A DNA stretch of 64,000 nucleotides from JAEUMD01 sp050246945 (GTDB taxonomy: Bacteria > Pseudomonadota > Alphaproteobacteria > Rhizobiales > Hyphomicrobiaceae): the NCBI GenBank assembly GCA_050246945.1, contig JBFWVC010000018.1, positions 1 through 64,000 on the forward strand. Direction: 5' to 3'. This document shows, one piece after another, positions 7,504 to 14,407 of the stretch (position 1 is the first letter of the stretch; every line of letters starts with the position of its first letter). The notes beneath the pieces were generated by a model. It worked only from the letters and a program-made list of their open reading frames with translations, made no database searches and had not been told where the DNA came from. The position numbers were made by a program, and so were the translations under genes.

Positions 7504-8400
7504 ATGCGCCTTTTGATTGCCGGCTGGCAAGGGCAACTGGCCCGCGCACTGATCGAAACAGCAAGTTCGCGCACGGATATTTCCGCGCTGGCACTTGGCC
7601 GCCCGGCACTGGACCTCTGCGAAGTCCGCGCCATCGAGCGCGCGCTGTCCGAGAACCGGCCGGACGTCGTGATCAACACTGCCGGCTACACCGCGGTTGA
7701 CGCGGCTGAGGATGAGCCGGACCGCGCATTCGCCTTGAATCGCGACGGCGCCCGCCTTCTGGCCGAGGTTGCGGCACGGCGCGGCGTGCCCGTCATCCAT
7801 ATGTCCACGGTCAACGTCTTCGACGGAAAAAAGCCAACACCCTACGTCGAGACGGACGAAGCCTCCCCCACGAGCATCTATGGCGCCTCCAAGCTGGCGG
7901 GCGAGTCCGACGTGCGCGAAGCTAACCCGCACCACGTCATTCTGCGGACGAGCTGGATCTTCAGCCCCTACAGCGGGCACTTCGTTGCAGGCGTGGCTGA
8001 CAAACGACGCAGCGGCGAAGCGCTGCGCATGGTCGACGACCAGCGCGGCAGCCCAACTTATGCGCCGGATCTCGCCGCAGCCATCTTTGACATTGCAGCC
8101 CGCGCCCATTCTGCTCGCAGCGACCGCAATTCTCCGCTCTGGGGTACCTATCACATCGCAAATGCCGGCGAGCCCGCGACCTGGCACGACCTGGCCTCAC
8201 AAGTCTGCCATGCGTTGGGCCTCGCGAGTGCCGCCACCGCCATCGAGCGTATTGCCACCCTTGAGTTCGCGACACGCGCACCGCGCCCCGCCAATGCAGC
8301 TCTCGACACGAGCTGCCTGGCTGCGACGCTCGGCATCGCACTGCGCAACTGGCGCGCCGCGGCGTCCGATGCCGTGGCCCGCCTCAGTACGCCTTCTTGA
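7504..8400 (+). CDS. rfbD: dTDP-4-dehydrorhamnose reductase (RmlD/RfbD-like)
   Basis: Protein of 298 residues of the extended SDR superfamily. RmlD reduces dTDP-4-dehydro-L-rhamnose with NAD(P)H to dTDP-L-rhamnose for surface polysaccharide. The N-terminal nucleotide motif is IAGWQGQLA (family pattern G-x-x-G-Q-L). The catalytic Y-x-x-x-K is SIYGASK, and FDGKKPTPYVETDEASP and WIFSPYSGHF are family blocks. The ATG at 7504 is chosen because AAGGGG lies just before it. No rfbA, rfbB or rfbC is beside it, so the pathway partners must be elsewhere. Its 3' end overlaps the convergent ppk2 gene by 17 bases. Confidence 0.88.
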   Translation: MRLLIAGWQGQLARALIETASSRTDISALALGRPALDLCEVRAIERALSENRPDVVINTAGYTAVDAAEDEPDRAFALNRDGARLLAEVAARRGVPVIHMSTVNVFDGKKPTPYVETDEASPTSIYGASKLAGESDVREANPHHVILRTSWIFSPYSGHFVAGVADKRRSGEALRMVDDQRGSPTYAPDLAAAIFDIAARAHSARSDRNSPLWGTYHIANAGEPATWHDLASQVCHALGLASAATAIERIATLEFATRAPRPANAALDTSCLAATLGIALRNWRAAASDAVARLSTPS

Positions 8401-9361
8401 CGTAAAGGCGCTGCGGCAGAACCTTGCGTTCGTAATTCGGATTGAATACGCGGTCCGGCAAGTCGATAGGCTCGTGGGGAATATCCTCGTACGGCACCTG
8501 CTCGAGCAAATGCTGGATACAATTGAGGCGAGCGCGCTTCTTGTCATTGCCCTCCACGATGTACCAGGGCGCCTCGGGAATATTGGTCCGTTCCAGCATT
8601 TCTTCCTTGGCTTTCGTGTACTGCTCCCAGCGCACCCGGCTCTGCAGATCCATCGGCGAGAGCTTCCACTGTTTCATGGGATCGTGGATGCGCATCATGA
8701 ATCGGAGTTGCTGCTCTTCGTCGGTAATCGAGAACCAGTACTTAATGAGCTTCGTTCCCGAGCGCGCAAGCATCCGTTCGAACTCGGGAACGTCGTGGAA
8801 GAACTCCTCCACCTGCGAAGGCGATGCGAACCCCATCACTCGCTCCACGCCGGCACGGTTGTACCAGGAGCGGTCGAACAGCACCATCTCTCCGGCCGCA
8901 GGCAGGTGCGGAACGTAGCGCTGGAAATACCACTGGTTCTTTTCGCGGTCCGTCGGCGCTGGCAGGGCGACGACACGACACACGCGCGGATTGAGCCGCT
9001 GCGTGATGCGCTTGATGACACCGCCCTTGCCCGCCGCATCGCGCCCTTCGAACACGACGACGAGACGATAGCCGGTGTGCTGCACCCAGTCCTGCAGCTT
9101 GATCAACTCGGTCTGCAGCCGGAACAGCTCGCGAAAATAGGTCTTGCGGTCGATCTCGGATTTCTTGCGCTTGGCAACGAGTTCCTTGACGTTGAAGGGA
9201 GCCCGGTGGTCGTCGATCTCGAGTTCCAGCTCCTCGTCGAACGCATCTTCCAGTTCCGCGTCGATCCAGTCGCGCCCTTCTGGTTCGGAAGGTGGAAGCG
9301 CCTCGGATGCCTTGCTTCTACCTTTCTCATTGCGCTGCGTTGGTGTCTGCTTCTTCGTCAT
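8384..9361 (-). CDS. ppk2: Polyphosphate kinase 2 family protein (copy 1)
   Basis: Protein of 325 residues of the PPK2 family, which transfers phosphate between polyphosphate and nucleotides. Walker A is GRDAAGKGG (106-114), Walker B/lid-side block is FDRSWYNRAGVERVMGF (from about 162), and the block DPMKQWKLSPMDL follows. About 55 N-terminal residues are charged and strongly acidic (AELEDAFDEELELEID), an extension preceding the catalytic core. Single-domain PPK2 proteins of this kind are usually class I (polyP-driven NDP phosphorylation), but class cannot be fixed from motifs alone. Convergent with rfbD. A second PPK2 gene lies at 46984. Confidence 0.93.
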   Translation of the reverse strand: MTKKQTPTQRNEKGRSKASEALPPSEPEGRDWIDAELEDAFDEELELEIDDHRAPFNVKELVAKRKKSEIDRKTYFRELFRLQTELIKLQDWVQHTGYRLVVVFEGRDAAGKGGVIKRITQRLNPRVCRVVALPAPTDREKNQWYFQRYVPHLPAAGEMVLFDRSWYNRAGVERVMGFASPSQVEEFFHDVPEFERMLARSGTKLIKYWFSITDEEQQLRFMMRIHDPMKQWKLSPMDLQSRVRWEQYTKAKEEMLERTNIPEAPWYIVEGNDKKRARLNCIQHLLEQVPYEDIPHEPIDLPDRVFNPNYERKVLPQRLYVKKAY

Positions 9362-9485
9362 GTAGCCCTGCGTATCCGGGGTTGGTACTGTGGTTGCTAT
9401 TCAGTACGCGCTTTTGGCGCGGTGGCAATTGCTCTGCGTCATTCCAACCGTGCATCGAAGCGGTCCCACATTGCAGATTTGCGAC

Positions 9486-10409
9486 ATGTCAGAGCCTTCT
9501 CGCAAGATTTACCACGCTACGACCACGGCGAACCGACTAGCCACTTGGCTGGCCGCGACACGGCCGGCCTTCCTCCAGGTTTCAGTTCTGCCAGTACTGG
9601 TCTCGGGAACACTCGCGGATTGGCATTCCGAACCGGATTGGCGCGCCTTGCTGCTCGCAGCGTGCACTTCTGCCATCGTGATGGTCCACGCGGGCGCCAA
9701 CGTACTGAATGACTATTTCGACGCGGCGAACGGCACAGATACCGTCAACAGCGCGCGCATATATCCTTTCACCGGGGGTAGCCGCTTCATTCAGAACGGC
9801 GTGCTGTCCCCACTGGCGACGATGTGGCTCGGCGCGTCGCTGCTGGCGACCGGTTGCCTCATAGGTCTCTCCCTGCTGGCCACGGCCCCACTTGCGCTGC
9901 TGCCGATAGGCGTCATCGGCGTTGCGCTCGCAATAATCTATACTGCCCCACCCTGCCTCGTCTGCCGCGGACTAGGCGATCTCGTCATCGCCGCCTCCTT
10001 CGGCATACTGCCCGTTGTCGGCGCGACCCTCATCCTTACCGGTCACATTCCTGTTGAAGCTTGGTGGATCGGAGCAGGCCTGGGCGCGTTCGCAGCCGCG
10101 ATTCTATGGATAAATGCGATTCCCGACATCCCTGCAGATCTCGCGGCCGGTAAGAAGACGCTGCCTGCGCGCCTGGGCGCCGAGCGTTCGGCGCGACTAC
10201 TTTCCGTTTGGTTCGTTGCAGGTTTCGCAAGCCTTCTCGCCGCTCCGCTACCCGCGTCCACCTGGCTCGTGCTCGCCGCCGCCATCCCGGCAGGCATGGC
10301 TTCAAGAGCAGCACGCGATGGACGACTGCGCGCCGCCGTGACGCTGACGATCGCCACCCACGCTGTCGTCGCCCTGCTTCTCATCGTCGGGTTGCTCGCT
10401 GCGCGCTGA
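9486..10409 (+). CDS. UbiA-family prenyltransferase, MenA-like
   Basis: Integral membrane protein of 307 residues with about eight to nine TM segments. The first aspartate-rich motif is NVLNDYFDAANGTD and the second is AIPDIPADLAAGKKTLPARL, both typical of 1,4-dihydroxy-2-naphthoate prenyltransferases and related UbiA enzymes. Expected reaction: attachment of a polyprenyl chain to an aromatic acceptor. No other menaquinone genes are in the window, so the acceptor is uncertain. The internal ATG at 9486 (MSEPSRK) gives the usual family length; the in-frame ATG at 9390 would add a polar extension overlapping the ppk2 promoter region. Confidence 0.82.
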   Translation: MSEPSRKIYHATTTANRLATWLAATRPAFLQVSVLPVLVSGTLADWHSEPDWRALLLAACTSAIVMVHAGANVLNDYFDAANGTDTVNSARIYPFTGGSRFIQNGVLSPLATMWLGASLLATGCLIGLSLLATAPLALLPIGVIGVALAIIYTAPPCLVCRGLGDLVIAASFGILPVVGATLILTGHIPVEAWWIGAGLGAFAAAILWINAIPDIPADLAAGKKTLPARLGAERSARLLSVWFVAGFASLLAAPLPASTWLVLAAAIPAGMASRAARDGRLRAAVTLTIATHAVVALLLIVGLLAAR

Positions 10410-10698
10410 TGCTCGCGCCGGTGATCTCGCCAACGGGCCTCTGCTTGCGACATCGGACCAATGAACGTCGCCAAAAAGTGCGCAGTGGTTGAGCGTGAAA
10501 AACAGGCCCGAAGCAAAAGACTGGATCGTGTGCGTGGTTCCACGAGGCGTGAACACGATCTAATGGCCGGACCCTAGAGCCTGATCGTCTGAGATGGAAG
10601 CATCCCTGCTTCCATCGAAGGCGTGAATCAGTCTCTCAAACAAATAGATAGAGCAGGCCACGATGGTCAGGCCTGATTCAATCTCATACCGACCTGCT
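10410..10698. other. Intergenic region filled by repeat families B and A
   Basis: The gap between the convergent prenyltransferase and PPOX genes contains no gene. It is largely occupied by a family-B copy (10479-10560) followed within about 12 bases by a family-A copy (10573-10702). Confidence 0.7.
10479..10560 (+). repeat. Dispersed intergenic repeat family B, copy 2
   Basis: Counterpart of 7383-7462. The clearest shared blocks are GGTT-GAGCGTGAAAAACA and CGAGGCGTGAACAC. The bases just upstream (gtcgccaaaaagtgcgc) resemble the left end of family C, suggesting that the families are built from shared modules. Confidence 0.65.
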
Positions 10699-10702
10699 CT
10701 AG
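10573..10702. repeat. Dispersed palindromic repeat family A, copy 1
   Basis: Begins CTAGAGC and ends GCTCTAG. It contains a perfect hairpin GATGGAAGC (10593-10601), a 6-base loop and GCTTCCATC (10608-10616). Then come CGAAGGCGTGA, CTCAAACAA, and the tail GATTCAATCT...CCTGCTCTA. The same arrangement recurs at 21860-21986, and a tail fragment at 24973-25002. The last bases overlap the stop codon of the neighbouring PPOX gene. Confidence 0.85.
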
Positions 10703-11319
10703 TAGAGACTCTTGTTCAACCGCTCCATAAGCTCTGCATCGTAGGCCGCTCCATCGAACTCGCCCTTCGATATGGATTGCAGCATTTCGCCTACGCTCGG
10801 CAGCGCAGGCGCCGTTCCATCTTGCGATAGTGTCCAGAGCCGCGACCGCTTCAAGGCTCGCGCACATTGGAAATAGACGCTTTCGACAGAGACGACGAGG
10901 ACGGTTCGCGGCAGTCTGCCGTCCATGCTTGATCGCTCCAGAAGGACAGGATCTGTAGAAATCAAGGCGCGCCCCATGACGCGGATGGATTCGTCTCGGC
11001 CCGGCACCAGGAACAACAGAGCTACGCGCGGGTCACCAATGAGATTGCGCAGCGTATCAATGCGGTTGTTGCCTGGTCGGTCGGGCAGAAGCAGCGTCTT
11101 TTCGTCGATGATCTCGACGATCCTCGCAGCATCTCCGCGCGGCGTACAGTCTATTCCGTCCTGGCCGGCACTCGCCAACACGGCAAACGGCGAAGCCTCG
11201 ATCCATGCCCTGTACTCTGCCGTCAGTCGGCCAACCTCTTTCATGACCGATTGCGGACGCGGCGCCCCGTAGATCGCTTCCAGCTCTTGGAGCGTCGTGA
11301 TTTCGTGGCACTCGCTCAT
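10699..11319 (-). CDS. Pyridoxamine 5'-phosphate oxidase-family (FMN-binding) protein
   Basis: Protein of 206 residues of the PPOX split-barrel family, resembling the MSMEG_1061 subgroup. Family blocks are FAVLASAGQDGIDCTPRGD, LLLPDRPGNNRIDTLRNLIGDPRVALLFLVPG and VVSVESVYFQCARALKRS; the FMN phosphate would be bound by the PGNNR region. Physiological substrate unknown. The start ATG at 11319 lies four bases after the mrp stop codon, and its ribosome-binding site (GAGGATAGGGA) overlaps the mrp end, so the two are translated from one message. The TAG stop lies inside the end of a family-A repeat. Confidence 0.88.
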   Translation of the reverse strand: MSECHEITTLQELEAIYGAPRPQSVMKEVGRLTAEYRAWIEASPFAVLASAGQDGIDCTPRGDAARIVEIIDEKTLLLPDRPGNNRIDTLRNLIGDPRVALLFLVPGRDESIRVMGRALISTDPVLLERSSMDGRLPRTVLVVSVESVYFQCARALKRSRLWTLSQDGTAPALPSVGEMLQSISKGEFDGAAYDAELMERLNKSLY

Positions 11320-11323
11320 ATCC

Positions 11324-12823
11324 CTATCCTCGGCTCAAGCCCTTCTTCGCAAGCTCGGCTTCGTAGGATGCCCAGCGGTGATCTTTTTCGCGACCCAAGG
11401 CGTCGAGATAGGTCCATGCATAAAGACCGGTGGAATGACCGTCGTCGAAGATGATCTTCGCGGCGTAGTTGCCGGTCGGCTCGATCTTGGAGATCTTCAC
11501 GTTGCGCTTGCCCGCAACCGTGATGCGCTGATCCGGCGAATGTCCCTGGACCTCGGCGGAAGGACTCATCACTCGCAGCATCTCGGCCGGGAGATCATAG
11601 GCTCGGCCGTCCTCGAAGCGAACCGCCAGCATGTGCCCGCTTTCAACGACATCGAGCTTCGGCGGCGGCGTGCGCCGGCCCTGTGCGGCCTCGACCTCGC
11701 TCCATACCCTCGCAGCAAGATCGCGGAAAGTGTGCGCGTGAACCGAATCGGGCTCTGTGGCTGTAATCGGCTGGCCCGCATCCGAGCGCTCGCGGATTTT
11801 GATATCGAGCGGGATACCGCCGAGGAACGGCAGTCCGAGCTTCTCCGCCTCGATCTTGGCGCCGCCGTGACCGAAGATCTCGTGGCGTTCGCCACATTTG
11901 GTGCAAATGAAGTAGCTCATGTTCTCGACGATGCCGAGCACCGGGACGTCCACCTTGCGAAACATGTTGAGCCCCTTGCGGGCATCGATTAGGGCAAGAT
12001 CCTGCGGCGTCGACACGATCACCGCGCCCGACAGAGGCACCTGCTGCGCCATAGACAACTGCACGTCGCCCGTCCCCGGCGGCATGTCGATCACCAGCAC
12101 GTCGAGTTCACCGTCGATGCTCCAGGCGACGTCGCGCAGCATCTGATTGAGTGCCGAAACCAGCATCGGACCGCGCCAGACGACCGGTGTCCCCTCGTCA
12201 ACGAGAAAACCCATCGACATGGCCTTTAGCCCGTAGCCCTCCATCGGCTTGAGCGTATTCGTATTCGGGATCGGCTGAGGCTGCCCGGACAGGCCGAGCA
12301 GCCGCGGCTGTGACGGACCGTAAATGTCCGCGTCGAGTACGCCCGCCTTCAGACCGTTGGCGAGAAAGCCTAGCGCGAGATTGACCGCCGTGGTCGATTT
12401 GCCTACCCCGCCCTTGCCCGAGGCAACCGCGATCAGATGCTTGACGCCGGGAACACCGGCGGTGGCGCGCGGCCTGGGCGCGCCGTCGCCTGCTGTGCCA
12501 CGCGCCCGTGCCTCAGCAACGCGCGCATGTTCTTTCGGGCCACCGTTGGCTTTTGGCGCCGAAGCCGTGCCGCGCGGTGCCTCTGCGGTCAACACCGCAG
12601 TGGCGCCCGAGACACCTTCGATGTCCTCCACAACCTTCTGCGCCGCTTGCCGCAGCGGCTCCAGTTCCTCCGCCTTGTTGGCGGGCACCGTGATCGAGAA
12701 ATAGACGCGACCGTCCTTGATCAGGATCTCGGAAACCAGGCCGAGCTCGACTATGTTGCTTTCAAGTTCGGGTCCCTTGACCCGCTGCAAGGCGTCGAGG
12801 ACCTGCGTCTTCGAAACGGTCAT
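11324..12823 (-). CDS. mrp: Mrp/ApbC Fe-S cluster carrier ATPase with C-terminal DUF971 domain
   Basis: Protein of 499 residues with three parts: an N-terminal MIP18/DUF59 domain (about 1-85, LDALQRVKGPELESNIVELGL), a low-complexity Ala/Pro/Arg linker, and the Mrp P-loop ATPase with the deviant Walker A ASGKGGVGKST and Fe-S-ligand CTKCGE. Residues from about 395 form a GBBH-like/DUF971 domain (YDLPAEMLRVMSPSAEVQGH to WTYLDALGREKDHRW). The Mrp part is a likely Fe-S cluster carrier. DUF971 is often a separate protein or encoded nearby; here it is fused. Start at 12823 is supported by AGGAG 6-7 bases upstream. It is the first gene of a two-gene unit with the PPOX protein. Confidence 0.92.
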   Translation of the reverse strand: MTVSKTQVLDALQRVKGPELESNIVELGLVSEILIKDGRVYFSITVPANKAEELEPLRQAAQKVVEDIEGVSGATAVLTAEAPRGTASAPKANGGPKEHARVAEARARGTAGDGAPRPRATAGVPGVKHLIAVASGKGGVGKSTTAVNLALGFLANGLKAGVLDADIYGPSQPRLLGLSGQPQPIPNTNTLKPMEGYGLKAMSMGFLVDEGTPVVWRGPMLVSALNQMLRDVAWSIDGELDVLVIDMPPGTGDVQLSMAQQVPLSGAVIVSTPQDLALIDARKGLNMFRKVDVPVLGIVENMSYFICTKCGERHEIFGHGGAKIEAEKLGLPFLGGIPLDIKIRERSDAGQPITATEPDSVHAHTFRDLAARVWSEVEAAQGRRTPPPKLDVVESGHMLAVRFEDGRAYDLPAEMLRVMSPSAEVQGHSPDQRITVAGKRNVKISKIEPTGNYAAKIIFDDGHSTGLYAWTYLDALGREKDHRWASYEAELAKKGLSRG

Positions 12824-13291
12824 TTGGCTCTCCTGGGCATGACGTGTTACCTGCATCGGCTCCGACGCGATCAAACGTCGGCAAACCGCGCCGCAGCACA
12901 TCTGGTGTCGATTGCTTGAGCCCGCAACGGAGCGTCGGGTGAAGGTCCGCCCGGGCAGTGACATGATCGCCGGACTCGATGCCAGACGCCGCGCTTTTGA
13001 TCAAGCATAAATCTTGACTTCACAACTCGGCAATAAGCGCAGCTCGATGCATCTTGCATCCAGCATAAAAATGAGTACATAAATTCCGATTTCGTCGATG
13101 AATAAGGTAAAAATTACTCAATAAATTCGATGGACGTCTCGTGATGAGTATGATTTTCTATTTTTTGCTCGCCGGCCTCAGGGCACCATGTCAGCGCGCG
13201 CACCGATGGCATCGATGGCGACGGCTTCACCCGTGGCAGATCGTCATGCCAGCATTCAGCTTGCGTCTTCGCCTGTACACGGGGTTCTCCC
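12824..13291. other. Divergent intergenic region, partly A+T-rich
   Basis: The 468 bases between mrp and the TauE-type gene contain no supported gene. Positions about 13015-13140 are markedly A+T-rich compared with the window and probably hold the promoters of both divergent genes, but I cannot place individual -10/-35 boxes with confidence. Confidence 0.5.
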
Positions 13292-14110
13292 ATGATCGGC
13301 TTTCCGCCAGAGACGCTGCTTCAGATGATGGCCGGTGGAGGTCTGGTCGGCTTCCTCGTCGGGCTAACCGGTGTGGGTGCCGGAGCGCTGCTGACGCCAA
13401 TGCTGATCTCGGGATTTGGCGTCAGCCCCACGGTTGCAGTCGGCACCGACCTGCTGTTCGCCTCCATAACCAAGGCCACGGCGGCAGTGCGCCACCACCA
13501 GTACGGTAATGTGAGTTGGCCGATCCTGCGCTGGCTTTGTGCCGGCAGCCTCAGTGCGTCAGCGTTGACGATGGGATGGCTCTATCTAGCGGCGCCGGAC
13601 ACTCAACGTCTCGGCGAAGTTATTCGTGGCCTGTTGGCGGCGCTGCTCGTGGCAAGCGCGATCATCATTCCGCTCTGCCCCTGGCTGCTTCGTAAGCGCC
13701 GCAAGGATGCGGAGGCCATCGATGTCCCGGTTCGACTTTGCGCGACTATGACGACAGGCATTGTGCTCGGCGTACTGGTAACGCTCACATCTGTCGGCGC
13801 AGGCGCCATTGGCGTCGCCGTTCTCTCCACCCTTTATCCCGCCTTGATGGCCCGCCGCATCGTCGGCACAGACATCGTCCATGCTATCCCGTTGGCATTC
13901 ATTTCCGGCCTCGGTCACCTGGGCTTGGGTAACGTCGATTGGCTGATCCTCGCCGCGCTGCTGAGCGGCTCGATCCCCGGAATTGCGCTCGGCACGCGCC
14001 TCACCGGCTACCTGCCCGAATGGCTGCTTCGCATCACGCTATCCGCAGTTCTGCTGTATGCGGCCTATCTCTTGCTCCCCTATCTCGTGCGCGTCATGCC
14101 CGCCCTTTGA
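13292..14110 (+). CDS. TauE/SafE-family membrane transporter (DUF81)
   Basis: Protein of 272 residues with about seven to eight TM helices and the duplicated family signature. The N-terminal half has GGLVGFLVGLTGVGAGALLT and DLLFASITK; the C-terminal half has GIVLGVLVTLTSVGAGAIGV and GTDIVHAIPLAFISGLGHL. Members are proposed to export sulfite, sulfoacetate or other organic anions. The substrate is not identifiable here because no sulfonate-degradation genes are adjacent. It stands alone between mrp (divergent) and the subtilase gene. Confidence 0.9.
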   Translation: MIGFPPETLLQMMAGGGLVGFLVGLTGVGAGALLTPMLISGFGVSPTVAVGTDLLFASITKATAAVRHHQYGNVSWPILRWLCAGSLSASALTMGWLYLAAPDTQRLGEVIRGLLAALLVASAIIIPLCPWLLRKRRKDAEAIDVPVRLCATMTTGIVLGVLVTLTSVGAGAIGVAVLSTLYPALMARRIVGTDIVHAIPLAFISGLGHLGLGNVDWLILAALLSGSIPGIALGTRLTGYLPEWLLRITLSAVLLYAAYLLLPYLVRVMPAL

Positions 14111-14407
14111 ACCTGCGCACGATCGGGAATTGAACCCAAATGCACTTAGTCGCGACGAACGAGACAAATGCACGTGCCTGGAAGGGCGTGCGCCCCGCAT
14201 CAACCATACGCCGAGACAATGCCGTACGGTCGCTTTCCGGTGTCGATGACCTTCGAAGCCCCCGAGGCGGGATCGGCGCGGCTGGCGGCTGCCCCGCATG
14301 GGGGCTACACTTCGTCCATCTTAGTTGGCCAACTCCCGGAGCAGGCCTCGGTATGTGACGGGTTTTCACCAGTTCGACACCCGGATCTTGATCGAGTCGA
14401 GGATCCA

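Noticed and set aside
7769..9712. 647-residue plus-strand open frame spanning rfbD and ppk2
   Set aside because: It overlaps two well-identified genes in other frames; its composition (Arg/Ala/Pro-rich) is that of a GC-rich shadow frame and there is no start signal.
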